Shown: one piece after another, positions 34,618-49,976 of the stretch | Layout of the letters: each line of letters starts with the position of its first letter | Numbering within the stretch: the stretch's first letter is position 1 | Source of the DNA: Heterostelium multicystogenum | Taxonomy: Eukaryota; Evosea; Eumycetozoa; Acytosteliales; Acytosteliaceae | DNA length: 64,000 nucleotides | Direction of reading: 5' to 3' | Assembly (NCBI GenBank): GCA_003667245.1 | Contig: RCNN01000484.1 | Coordinates: 17,961 to 81,960, forward strand | Position numbers and translations under genes: made by a program | Notes under the pieces: generated by a model | Databases searched by the model: none | Seen by the model: only the letters and a program-made list of their open reading frames with translations | Told to the model about the DNA's origin: nothing

Positions 34618-36413
34618 ATGTTGAGTAGATCTTTAAGAAACTGTAGTACAATCTACACTCGTCAATACAACAACACTAAAGTTGATATAGGTAGACTTTG
34701 TAGCTACTCTAACTTTAGTACATCAAACTCCAGCACCACAGGTTCATCATCTGCCTCGAGCACTGATTCGAATAGCAGCAGTGAATCATTAAATATAAAT
34801 CTTTCTTCAAACCCAACTCAATCTAACTCCAATATTAGTATGTACCATCCACCACCAGCATCAGGCCCTGAGATACGCTTACTAATTGTTATCATTTAAG
34901 AATCAATTTTTACAAGACTATTTGGTAAAACAAATGAGGACCATAAGCAGAATCCAACCATCGACCCTAAATCAATCGATTTAGAAGAATTACAGCTAAA
35001 GAAACAACAAAATCCTCAACGTAAAGCACCACAAGCACAATTCTATTCTGTTTTCTCTGAAAATGGACAGACCGACAACAAAGTTGTCACAGAAGATTTG
35101 TCACAAACCAAAGAAAAGAAACCAACATCTTTGTTTGGAATTGAAGTAGAAAATAGCGTCAATGATGATTTTATCAACTCTCTTAAACAATCACATCCAA
35201 CTCCTTTCGAAGTACAATCTCCAAATGAAAGATCTCAACCAACTACGACAACTAATACAACCAACCAGAGAAATACTAATAACAGAATATCACTCACAAA
35301 AGAGGAAGTTGCAGTTGACTCTTTGGTTCAGAATATATACAATGACAACAAGAAACAACAAAAACAACAAAAACAACAACTCTACGATGAACCCATTTCA
35401 AGCAATAGATCAGAGTCTAAATTTATAATGGAGGATAATGATCTTCCAATGGCGGAATACACCACTTTGGTTAAAGAATATCATGCAATGTTGGAGTCAT
35501 GCAAAGCAAATGGAACCAAACCAACTTTTAAACAACTTAATTTTATGATTGAAAACGTACCCATCGAAATGGAGAATATGGATATGAACGAAATACTACA
35601 AAAGAATTTTAACTACCCAATTGACGATCTTTACTGCGAAATTTATTCATGACAGCTCACTCAAAGGTCGCGTTTTATCAATGTTAGTCGTTCTCCGTTA
35701 TCATACCAACCATGTTGCACCAGGCATCGACCAAGTCTTGGAGAAAATCAATGAGTCCGTTGAAAAGTCTGTCAAGGAAATGGACGAAAAGCAACAATTG
35801 TTGGAGGCAGATTCATCACCAGAAACTATTTATGAGAAATTCAAACTCTATGGTATTATTTGTAAGGTATGTCGTATCACTAACTTCCGCATGAAAGGAC
35901 CACTATTAATTATTTCACTTACAGGGTGTTAGATACAAGGTAGTCTCACCAAAATCTTTGATGACATTAAAGGTCAGTCGTATTCCACCTTCAGTGAATG
36001 AGGAGTTGATTAGAGGACATTTAGATTCAAGAGTTACACTTTCAAGTCCAGGATATAAGATTCTCTTCCCTAAACCCATGAAAAATGCACATCTCGAGAC
36101 TCAACCAGAACATCCAGGTTTTTGTTATTTCAATTTTAACAATCATCTTGATGCTCTTGAAGCATTCTCAGCACTTCATACACTCAGATATGACAACCAG
36201 TACGTCAATGTCAAATGGAGCAGAAAGATCTTCAGTGATGACTCTGCCTCATCTAACCTTCAAACTAGATTGGCTTCAGAAAAAGCTAAAAGCTACAAAG
36301 AACTTGCTTTGATGCGTAAGATTATGGATCTAAACTCAGAAAATGAGCAACTAAAGAGTCAGTTGAGGCAAAAACCAACAAATCAACTCCAAGAAAAAGA
36401 TCCACAAAGTTAA
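34618..36413 (+). CDS. Mitochondrial-type RNA-binding protein (RRM)
   Basis: About 555 residues. The start MLSRSLRNCSTIYTRQYNNT is a classic basic mitochondrial leader. A Ser/Asn/Gln-rich variable region follows, then a helical segment (AEYTTLVKEYHAMLESCKAN; GTKPTFKQLNFMIENVPIEM), and a C-terminal RRM-like domain (LKVSRIPPSVNEELIRGHLD ... GFCYFNFNNHLDALEAFSAL) with a charged coiled-coil tail. A role in organellar RNA metabolism is inferred. An intron at 34838-34900 removes what would otherwise be an in-frame TAA and joins SNI to KSIFTRLFGK. A second intron is 35867-35924. One extra A near 35642 shifts frame (LYCE/FIHDSS). Confidence 0.75.
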
Positions 36414-36566
36414 ATAAATAATGATATTATATATTATAATTAAATTTTTTTAGAAGAAAATCAAAAATCAAAAAAAAAAAAAAATTAAGATATTTCATTA
36501 TCACATTTATAAATCTTGTTTGTTGTATTTTCAATTCTTTATTCTAAACTTATTCATTAAGCAATA

Positions 36567-37599
36567 ATGAGTATTGTACCAACAATAAAAACACCACCAA
36601 CCCTTCTATCCATTCTGGGTGTATTAGTACTACGAAGAAATATATTTAAACAGGTTAACAGTATCAATAGAAAGATTGGTAAAGAATTCTATAAATGGTC
36701 GGACATTCTTCATAATCCAAGACATATGGTCTACCATGGATATATGGATCTAATATTGACGCTTAAAAACGAAAGACTACTCAGCTGTGGTTTGGCCGAG
36801 GTCGCTTCCTACAGAGGATATCTCGACATCTTAAAGTACCTCTTTGATAAAGAGTTGGCTCTGAACAAGAATATAGATGAAAACGGTGTCTTTACTAAAT
36901 ATGTTATTTTTAATGGTAAGGAGCTTGCTTCTGCTTGCCGAGGGGGTCACCTAGACATAGTCAAGTACCTGTTCGAGAACAAGCATTTGAATGAGAACCA
37001 ATTAAAGTCAATGGCAATGTACAATGGTGTGCAAAGCGGAAATCTAGAATTGGTCCAGTATCTTTGTACAATTATCCCCGATCATCATTCCAACCTAATA
37101 GACTTTGCTGCCGAATGCGGTCATCTCCAAACTGTTGAGTTTCTTCATAAATGGGGATCAGTAGCCACCCAAAAAGCTATCAATTCGGCAGCCGCCAATG
37201 GTCACACAGATGTTATTAAATTCCTTGTGGAAAACAGAACGGAAGGATTCAGCCATCAAGCAATCGACAAGGCAGCAGAAAATGGACACCTTTGAAACAA
37301 TCCAATATCTCAATAGTCTCGATCACAGCCAGTGTACAACCAATGCTATTGACCAAGCAGTTATGCACGAACATATCGATGTCGTGAAGTACCTTCTCAC
37401 AAACAGAACCGAAGGATGCACACAAGTTGCATTCTTAAATGCCATTTTTAATGCAAATATTGAGTGTATTGTCGAACTCTACTCATCCCCTACCTCTAAA
37501 TTCATAAAAGACATCAAAGAATCGATTGAATTGGCAGGTACCTATGGACATGTAGAAATGAAAAATATACTTACTATTTTATGCTCAACTCTAAAATAA
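36567..37599 (+). CDS. Ankyrin-repeat protein, dictyostelid expanded type
   Basis: About 343 residues. A short N-terminal segment (FKQVNSINRKIGKEFYKWSD) is followed by repeated ankyrin-like units, each with a GHLDIVKYL-type helix: GYLDILKYLFDKEL, GGHLDIVKYLFENK, GNLELVQYLC, GHLQTVEFLHKWG, GHTDVIKFLVENR, HIDVVKYLLTNR. This arrangement is typical of a large family in amoebae and giant viruses, of unknown function. One extra T near 37294 shifts frame within a repeat (AAENGHL/ETIQYL). Single exon. Convergent with the PI3-kinase-like gene, 93 bases away. Confidence 0.82.
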
Positions 37600-37692
37600 A
37601 AGATACAATACCAACAAAAACTATTATTAATCAATAGATTATAATTATTTACAATTTATTTTAAATGTATTAGAGGAGGATGCTGATGCTTC

Positions 37693-41294
<3,602 letters not shown>

Positions 41295-41694
41295 CTTTAG
41301 CTACAAGTAGATATCTTAATTATATATCAATTCTATCTATTATCTTTAGGTATCTATTTATCTATTATCTATGTATCTATGTATGAATGTACTAAATATA
41401 ATTATTCGTAAAACTTTTAAAACTATAATATTATAATATTTTATGTAATTTAAACAAAACAATAAATATATCCACATAAAAATATAAATAAAAATGGTAA
41501 AATGTGGTGATGAACCAACACATAAAATTATTATTCTCATTATTTTAAGAAAACAAAAATAAAAATAAAAAACAAAAAAATAAACTTATTTATTTAATTT
41601 ATCAATTCATTTGATTTTTGTATGTGTTGTTTCCCACCACCCATTCAAATAATTGAAACAACAAACAACAATTGGTATTGATTTATACAAAGTT

Positions 41695-44600
41695 TTATTC
41701 ACCTAGTTGATCGGAGATTGTATTGTTGTCCAGACTGATGAAGTTAGAGTTGGAAGCATCACTATAGCTTGATTCTAAGGTGGATACATTGAAATATTTT
41801 GAGGTTCGAAGCTTTCGCTTAGAGTTTGATAGTTGGTAGCTGACGAATCTATTGTTGGCATCGATTCAATGTTGTTGATGTCATCCATTTCATGTACCTG
41901 TTCATTTTGGAATATTCCATTTTCTCTTCCTCTTTTTGGGCCAAATCCTCACTATTGTTGTGGTTAGCTTCAAAAGTTTGATTTTGAGCTTGTTGATTTT
42001 CATGCTCATGCTCATCTTTGCCCTCATCATTTTTGGTAAACTTTTTCGATTCTACATCCTCTATAGTTGGTATTGGTTGTATGTATTGACTTATCTTATT
42101 TGCACAGATGCTTACACAGTCGCTAAGGATAACCATTGAATTCTTTAAGATTTGATTGGTGGCACCAAAGATGTATGGAGCATAGGTCTTCTTGGTCTTG
42201 TGCATTTTGTCAATGAACATTTGCTTATAGGTGTCTCTCTGGCTGTTGAGAAAATTTTTGAAATAGTCTTCTGCTTCGGATGATAGGAGTCCAGGAATGA
42301 ATCTGTTGGACACCTCATTGTGAATATAGTCAAGCGTGAAATGAGTGTCAGACATTGGATTTAATTTGGTCAGAAACATCAAGTGGTAGAGGAAAAATGA
42401 TGCTTCCTCTCTGAGGATAGAGAAGATAATCAAGCATATGCGAATCAACTCATCTTTGTTCTCGTAGATATCGATCTGCTCATCAAACTCTGAGCCATAG
42501 CGAAGGAAGTGACCAATGAGCGGCTTTGGCTCCTTTCCAAGAATGAATCCATAGTCAATGTGGAAGAACTTTCCACTGTTGGTGAGCATGATATTGTCTA
42601 AGTGTCGATCTCCAAATCCGATGAGATGGCTAATAACAAGATAAAATGCCATACTATTTCTAAAGTTGATATTTGCGTCCATAAGATTATCCTTTTGATT
42701 ATGCTTTTTGAGATACTCGTTTATCTTAAGTGTATTGGTCTTGGCTTCTTTATAGATACTAAAGAGTGTTTCGGAATTCCTAACTACTTCAATAAAGCCA
42801 TATTCACAGCCATGTGGTAGAACTGTATAAGTAACAATAGAGCTAAGGATTTGATGAATCTCTTTCTTTTGTTCCTCAATGATTTCCTGGACGGCATTAT
42901 CGTAAGGAGTGCGGAGATCGAGAAGCAACTCATCCAGAGGATTTTGATTACTTTGGTAGTTTTTCAACTCTAAAAGTATCCTCTCTGTGATCTCTTTATA
43001 ATCTTTCTCTTGTATGAGGTCGCCAATAAATTTGCTTTTCAAACGCATCAATCTTAGGACAGGCTCTAACTCTGGCGAATTTACTAGACTCACCAGCTTT
43101 TTGGAATCCTTATATTTAATTGCCTCAAGAAAATCATCGAACTCTCTGTCCACCTTTTGCTTCTTAAGCTCAATGAATTGGCCAATATTCTGTTTGAGAA
43201 TCTTTGTCATAATAGAGATAATGTTAAGGATAATACGATCCTTTCTAACATCGTCTTTTTTGAAAATCAATTCCATTCGTTGCTCTTCGTTCGTCACAGT
43301 GTGAACGCAATTGAATGTGAGCAGAATAGGTCTAGTGGCACTATCTTTGATTTCTACATTTCTCTTATCTATGCTCTTAATTCTATAGGCAGGATTAACA
43401 GGATATCTTATGTCCTGACATTTCCTGAGCAACTCCTCTATCTTGAGGAGCTCACTCTGTAATTCGAGACCCTCCTTCTGTGGGATGTGTTGTAAGATGT
43501 TTGTTAGCTCAAAACCAAGAATGAATCCACGAGCATCTCCACCAAGCTCCAAAATCAATTCTCCTTTCAAAACCTCATACTTGGAATCGTACTCTTTTGC
43601 TTGCTGACAATTCTTGAATTCCCAAAATACATAGTGCGCAATTATCTTTGATTCTCTCGACCTCCTAAATAGGAATTCTTTTAGCTTTGAATCATATGAT
43701 TCAAATCTAAACCAGTCAAATTAATAAAGATATCTAAGGTTTAGAGTAGGGCACCACTTACCTTAAAAAGTAAACCAATTGAGGAATATAAAAAATGAGA
43801 TCTTCATCATGGATAGTTGACAGCTGATTAAACAGCAAACTCTCTTATGCTCCTGTGTGTCATTCTTTCGTCGAGCAGGGGAAAAATATCTTTGGTGTCG
43901 ATATTCTCCTTACAAGATGATGAGCACATAAGATGGGTGCAATCCATCGATCTTTGGTTAGACTGTACAAGTTTAAGGATTTTTTCTACTTTGATGTCGG
44001 ATAGATCCTTCCAGTTGATTGACTCTACCAATTTCAGTATCCACTTTGAATGTCCCTCAAAATATACTTTGTTACGCCAGAGGGCTAGCTTTTCAAATGG
44101 CTGTAAAATGTCAGTAGAAAAAGCATATTGAACAGAACGAATTAACGAGAGATAGGAAATGGTGGACCTTCGGTACAATATGCATAATGAACTGAATCTC
44201 CTTAGAATAGGTAACTTTAGTGCAAGTAACTTTAATGCATTCACAAGAGTCTCTCTATCTTTGTCGTTGGTTAAGTAATGGTAGCATTGTCTGCAGACTC
44301 TCCAGTTGGTATAAAACAACTTGTCCTTAAGACAATGGTACACTGGGTTGGGAATTTGTGATCTCTCAATATTGTACGAGCTGCAGTTAGAACAGAAAAC
44401 TTTTCCACAATGTCTGCAGTGGGTACGTCTCTTAGTTGCTGTGAATTCTTGGGCACATGCATGGCAGTTCACAACAAAATGGTCACCAATAGGCTTGATG
44501 AGTCGTCGAGGCCTCATCTCCTGTGTAATATTGGATTGATTTTTTTGTACATCTTTAGAGCTGCTCTCCTCTATATGGGAGGGCATATTCTTATCGCCAT

Positions 44601-45514
44601 TCAGATCCAGAGCATAGTTTTGTTGGGAAAAGTTTAGCTCTTCCTCTATTCTCCTTTCTTCAATCTCATCAAAAATCTCTTTTCACTCCAAAATAGAAGC
44701 GCGCACCAGAGACATCCGTAGCTCTACAGAGATTGAACTCCAGCTGATAGCGAATAGCTCTTATTAAAAGATTATCGGTCACACCAAAATAATGAGCCGT
44801 GGCCATCAATGACTCCAATAGAAAGCCTTTCTTCTCCAAGTTGATATTGTTGAAGAGAATCGACTTGAAAGTTGACCCTTTTTTTGGTAAAGCAGAGTGT
44901 TCAGTAACTGGTGGTTCTCTTTCAGAAACACCCACACCATTGCGGTAACCACCACCACCACCATTCGACAATTCTACATGTTCAAAACTATCTGGCAAGC
45001 CACTATTATTATTTATATATAATTTGCTGAATCTAATATTACTATTATTATTATTATTATTAGTATTATTGCTATTGTTATTGTAACTGTTACTATTATT
45101 GCTATTGGTACTACTATATTTGTTGATATTGATATTATTATTGATGTTGTTAACATTATTTCTGATGTGAATCTGAAGGTCTAATATTTTTGAAATGTTA
45201 ATTGAATCGATGTCATCGTCGATCTTGTATTGTTCTTTATAATTCTTGGTTAATTCATAGAGCTTATTTAGAAAATTGATAACGATTCTAACGGATTCTT
45301 CACTTATTAGTGGATCGTCAGGATATATCTCGATTTTATTACTTGATTGTATCTTCTTCTTTTCATCTTTTAAAAGATTTGAGAAGCTCACTAGACATTG
45401 CGGAATTGGAATAGTTGTGCGTGGATAGGTATGGGATCCACCATTACCAACAGCCTCATTATTTTTACTATTTACACTATTATTAAGTACATATATAAAT
45501 ATATTTAAACTCAT
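41695..45514 (-). CDS. Skp1/BTB-like + FYVE + class III-like PI3-kinase, copy 2
   Basis: About 1,250 residues, same order as copy 1. The N-terminal Skp1/POZ-like halves (KIEIYPDDPLISEESVRIVI; LLESLMATAHYFGVTDNLLI) flank an Asn-rich insert (45000-45160). FYVE: VNCHACAQEFTATKRRTHCR, HCGKVFCSNC, WRVCRQC. Helical domain: LALWRNKVYFEGHSKWILKL, LLDERMTHRSIREFAV. Kinase: [49 protein letters not shown]. The catalytic residues are intact. A long acidic, Asn/Gln-rich tail (ENQQAQNQTFEANHNNSEDL) distinguishes it from copy 1; the tail ends DNNTISDQLGE at 41695 after slips near 41920 and 41785. Intron 43707-43761 sits at the same place as intron 1 of copy 1. Other slips near 44680 and 43830 (T-run). Confidence 0.85.
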
Positions 45515-45974
45515 TTGCTAACTAAATAACAACTAAAACCACTAGGTTAGAAATACTAAAGTGAACTACTAGTGAATTAACTCTATAATTAAAAACTAAC
45601 TATATATAATAATAAAACTATTCAAATATTATTAACCATCTTATTCATATATATATATTTATTAAATACAGGTATTCGAATTGATTTGAATCAAATTGCT
45701 ATTATTAATATTAATATGGTTGTTTAAAATCCTGATTCTCAGATTCTTTGGACAATTTAAATATTTTGAAAATTAAAAAATCAATTCCATTCATGTGAAA
45801 TTAAATTTATAATCCATCAAACTAGTTTGCAAATGAATGAATGACCACCAGAAGAGTAAAGTTACTCGTGTGCACTATTTTTGGTACAATGGGAATATTT
45901 ATTTCACATTATTTTGATGTAAAGCTGTTATTTAAGTCATAGTAACTTTGTATGATGTCTGTCAATCAATGGAT
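45515..45974. promoter_or_regulatory. Upstream region of PI3-kinase copy 2
   Basis: 460 bases between the copy 2 start and the NlpC/P60 gene stop, both minus strand. A/T-rich, no gene. Confidence 0.4.
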
Positions 45975-47385
45975 TTATCCACAAATACTTCTGCAACCAT
46001 AGTAGTTTTCAGTGTATGGACTGAATGAAAATAGATCAGATACATAATTAAAAAGTAATATGTGTGTGAATGTGTGTAAGTGTGTAACATTAGTATAGGA
46101 ATTTAGTTGATAAATAATCAAAATAAACACTTACGTAATTACGTGACAATCTTCACCAGTATGTGGGCACTCTGCAACTTGATTGTTTAACCAACTAAAT
46201 TATGAATACTTAGTTAAATTTTCTATTCTATTTAGAACTGATGCTGCTGCTGTTGGATAATACTTACTGTACATTACAACATGACCTGGGCAGGTTTCAC
46301 CTGAGAAACAATAGAAGAAAAGATCACCAACAGTGCAACCTGCAGTATTTGATGGTGAGCAATTGCTGTCAGCAATTTGAGATGAGGTAGTTCCTGAACC
46401 TGATCCTGAACCAGATGACGATCCGGAACCTGAACCTGATGATGAACCTGATGAGCCTGATCCAGAATGATGATCCTGAGGAACCTGAACCTGATGAGGA
46501 ACCTGATCCAGATGATGATCCTGATGAACCTGATGAACCTGATGAACCTGAACCTGATGATGAACCTGATGAGCCTGATCCAGATGATGAACCTGATGAT
46601 CCTCCAGAGGATGAACCTGATGATCCTCCCGATGATCCACCAGAGGATGAACCTGATGAACCTGATGATCCTCCAGAAGAACCTCCTGATGATCCTCCCG
46701 ATGATCCTCCTGATGATCCTCCAGATGAACCTCCAGATGAACCTCCTGATGATCCCCCAGAAGAACCTCCTGATGATCCTCCTGATGAACCTGAAGTAGA
46801 AACCTTAATGAAATGATATTTAGAATCATTTAAAAATATTAGTTTTTAATCTACTTACCTGAGCTAGCACCACCACAGGAACTACCTTGTTGGTATTGAG
46901 TTGTGGTTACTCTAGTAATACCGCTCCAACCGGCTTGTTGGTAACTGGTATAAACCAAACCTAGTTAAAATAAAAATTAACATCCAAAATTTAGTAGTCA
47001 ATCAATCTTTGAAACTTACCACTGCAGTCCATACCACCACCACCATTACATGAGCATTGAGTTCCACTTTAATTAAAGAAATTAGTAAATAATGTAAAAA
47101 TATATGATTCTAACTTTTTAAGCCTACCCCCAGACATATGGACTATATTAAAATTTCAATTAGCAAAGATATTTTAATTATAGATATGAATATTTATTTA
47201 CATACCATCCGCAAGAAGCGTAGTTGGCGGCAATCGATGCAGCTTGAGTGCAAGTAGACATTGGAAGTGGACCATCAGTTACATTGACCTTGGAGTTGTA
47301 AAGGGCAAGTATTTGAGATGGAGTCAAAGCACTATTCAAATGTACAAGAGTGAAATATAACTAATAAAGTAATAAATAACTTCAT
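45975..47385 (-). CDS. Secreted NlpC/P60-family peptidase with Ser-Gly insert
   Basis: Signal peptide MKLFITLLVIFHS, then LTPSQILALYNSKVNV. The NlpC/P60 core is rebuilt across introns: CPYVWGGTQCSC, then GGGMDCSGLVYTSYQQAG with the catalytic Cys, then, after a long (SSGG)n tract, GCTVGDLFFYCFSGETCPGH and HVVMY with the catalytic His, then NNQVAECPHTGEDCHVI, ending YYGCRSICG. NlpC/P60 enzymes cleave gamma-D-Glu to diamino-acid bonds in bacterial peptidoglycan, fitting an amoeba that eats bacteria. Introns lie near 47148-47205, 47064-47125, 46961-47020, 46780-46858, 46205-46268 and 46028-46133. Slips occur near 47370 and 46470, with an unresolved join near 46200. Multiple introns show it is a resident eukaryotic gene. 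Confidence 0.8.
46385..46800 (-). repeat. Ser-Gly coding repeat
   Basis: Degenerate 6- and 12-base repeat (TCA/TCT GGA/GGT on the minus strand) encoding about 130 Ser and Gly residues in a row, mostly SSGG units, inside the NlpC/P60 gene. All six frames are open through it, which creates spurious plus-strand frames rich in Asp, Glu and Pro. A one-base slip lies near 46470. Confidence 0.9.
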
Positions 47386-48519
47386 TTTATCTGTATATCT
47401 ATAATAAATATCAATAGATGAGTATAAAAAGCAAATGATAAAGCAATTGCTGTTTCCGTTAATAATAAATGAATAAATTGATGGCTAAAATTATTCAACC
47501 TTTGGGTTTAGTTTTTTTTCTATGGATAAATCACTCAAGACGCAGAATGTCCATTACCGTTGGAAGTTTCAGGGTCAATTAAAATTTTAGGATAAAAAAA
47601 ATCAGACTCTTTCACCTTAATACTCATTTAAAAGTTGTAAAAAATAATCTTATTAGGTGGTTTCGTCGAGTTTTAGATATTTTGCAAAGATTTTCAAATC
47701 TTTATTGAAATGCTTATAATAAATATCCTACTCTCTATGTAGCCAGGCTTTAGAGTTTTTACCTTTAAAGGAGATTTTGATCTCTTTAATTGTGAATCAA
47801 TTTAAAGATTGTCAAACCCATCAAAGAAAATTCCAATGTAATATTTAAAATATCTAATTGATTAATTTATTTTCTTTAACTTTTGAAAATTTGTTATAAT
47901 AGGAAGTAGGAAGTTGTTTAAACAACAATAAAACATCACTTAACAAAATAGACTCAGTTTGATTAAAGAAAAGTTATAAAAAACAACAATAAAAGTTGTC
48001 TATGTATGGATTGATATTTGTATGATTATCACTTATTGGATATATTTCGATAATTGAATTGTAAAAAGTATTTATATTTACCAGAAAAGATAAAGATAAT
48101 GATAAATAATAATAGCTATTGTATGTTTTGCTTTTGCAGAAAATAAAAATTTATAGAAAAATCAGAAAATATCTTTTATTAAAATTATGAATTTGGAGTT
48201 GATTTATATAAAATCAATAAAGATTTGATAATTTTAATTTAACTTGTCATTATTGATATTGTTTTATTATATTATTATTACTTTAAATAATTAAAAAGGG
48301 AAATTAACATTTCAAATTCCACATCATATGAATATTTCTATTTTACTTTTTATTTTTTTGGGATTTTCTATTAGTTTTTACAACAACCACAAAAAAAAAC
48401 AACAATCAATAAATGACCCACTCCTCATGATCATTAGTAATGCAAAAGAATATAGCAAATTTTGGGATTTGGGAACTTATAAATTCATGTTGAATTTTTG
48501 TTTTTTTGTTTTTGATTTT
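47386..48519. other. Intergenic region, 1.1 kb
   Basis: Upstream of the NlpC/P60 gene. Mostly A/T-rich. On the minus strand, 47540-47830 contains short coding-like pieces in shifting frames (LIDPETSNGNGHSAS; NKDLKIFAKYLKLDETT), possibly a decayed gene. The plus-strand frame 48328-48534 is not convincing. Confidence 0.35.
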
Positions 48520-48874
48520 TCACCTGATGTGTGATCCAGAGGAGGAGAGTGAGGTGTGTTCTTTGCTGGAGTCGTTGATGCTGTTGTAGGAGCTTAGAAC
48601 AACAACAGCTGGTGATTCAAAGTTGGAGAGTAAATACTCATCATAGAGTATCACAGAGATGTTGATTGGATTGATGAGAATAGAGTGAGGGTCACAGAGA
48701 AACAAACACTTTGACCTGAATGACAAAAGGACGAATTTAACATCTTTTGTAGAGCTGCAGGGGTTTGGTGTTGTTGGCACCAAACAAAATACTTCATAGA
48801 CCAAACTAATTTTTATTATTAATTCCTAGTGTTTGAAAGACTCCCGATTTCAACAACAACATCATCATCAACAT
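48520..48874 (-). CDS. Small unknown protein, one frame slip
   Basis: ATG at 48874 gives a Met/Leu-rich start (MLMMMLLLKSGVFQTLGINN), then, after dropping one A of an A-run near 48814, frame continues ISLVYEVFCLVPTTPNPCSS, KFVLLSFRSKCLFLCDPHSI and SNFESPAVVVLSSYNSIND, to a stop at 48520. About 117 residues with coding-like codons. It may be one exon of a larger gene, since a donor-like GTGAAA follows at the end. No domain recognised. Confidence 0.45.
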
Positions 48875-49976
48875 CAATAATTAACAAGTCGAAAAGTAAA
48901 TAACTTATTTTTTGTTTGTTATTGTTTGTTATTGTTTGTCAACCTAATTACATTATAAATCTACTTTCACTTTGCATACAACAAACTATAATAATAATAT
49001 ATTATTATAGATAAATAATCAAAACATATATTTATATATATTGTCTATTTATTTTTGCGCCCTAATTAATTAATTTATAAAAGTTATATATAAGTGTAAG
49101 TATTAGATAATTTGTAGTTTATTAATTATAATGTTGTAACATTGTAATAGCAATCATTATTGTAATTGTTGTTGTTTATTGTGGTTTTTTGTTTTTGTTT
49201 AAAAAATATTATTAATAAGTGACAAATTACAAAAAAGGTCAACTTCACATCAATAAATTAAAGGCACTAAATGAAAGTGTGTGGCAGGGTGCGAACTTAA
49301 TGAAAAACCGATTCACAAGGAAGAAATTTTTCATTGGTTGACTTTTTTTTAATTATGAAATATGAAATATTTAATAACAGAGTTTCAACAACCAATTTAT
49401 TTTGTTATCTGCTAAGAGTTCTCTGTTTGACCGAGTACACTCTCTTTTGAAGCAATTCATTCATTATATTACTTGTTTTTAGGTCGTTATCAAATAGTAG
49501 ATAACCAACATTTAGTTTTCTTTTGAAATTGCCAATTGTAATGGAAAGTAACAAATCCAACTTTACTCTATTTTAAATACTTGCTCCCAAATAGTAAAAA
49601 GGCAAGCTGTTTGTTACATTTACAATAACAACTCTACTTGTATTGTCGTCTTAATTAATATCACTAGTTTAATGACCAACCCAGCCCACTCTCCATTATA
49701 ATTTATAAAATAAAAAATATAATAAACACACACATATATAATTATTAATTAATTTATTGATTTGAACACAGTTGTTATTGCAATAACTTGCACCCACACC
49801 TAAAACAAACATAATTTTAATTATCTTCTTTATTCTGCTCTATTAAATATTCTATTCTAACTTTTTTAGTTTAGATATTTGCTTTTATTTATTGTATATT
49901 TGATATTATATTTATATTCTTTTAATATTGATTAATATATACTTTTATTAAATATTATTTATTTTTATATAGAAAT
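48875..49976. promoter_or_regulatory. Upstream region of ATP-citrate lyase gene
   Basis: 1.1 kb, strongly A/T-rich with TTTA/TTG runs and a CACACACATATATA tract near 49728. Holds the ATP-citrate lyase promoter; no specific motif recognised and no other gene. Confidence 0.45.

Noticed and set aside
34838..34900. Apparent in-frame TAA in the mitochondrial RRM gene
   Set aside because: Explained by a standard 63-base intron (GTATGT...TTACTAAT...TTTAAG) that rejoins the frame exactly.
46415..46816. Two long plus-strand open frames rich in Asp, Glu and Pro, or in Met and Leu
   Set aside because: They are antisense to the Ser-Gly repeat of the NlpC/P60 gene; the repeat has no stops in any frame, and the minus-strand reading joins canonical catalytic motifs.
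48328..48534. 68-codon plus-strand frame with a hydrophobic start
   Set aside because: A/T-driven residues (Phe, Ile, Asn, Lys), and it overlaps the end of a more convincing minus-strand frame.
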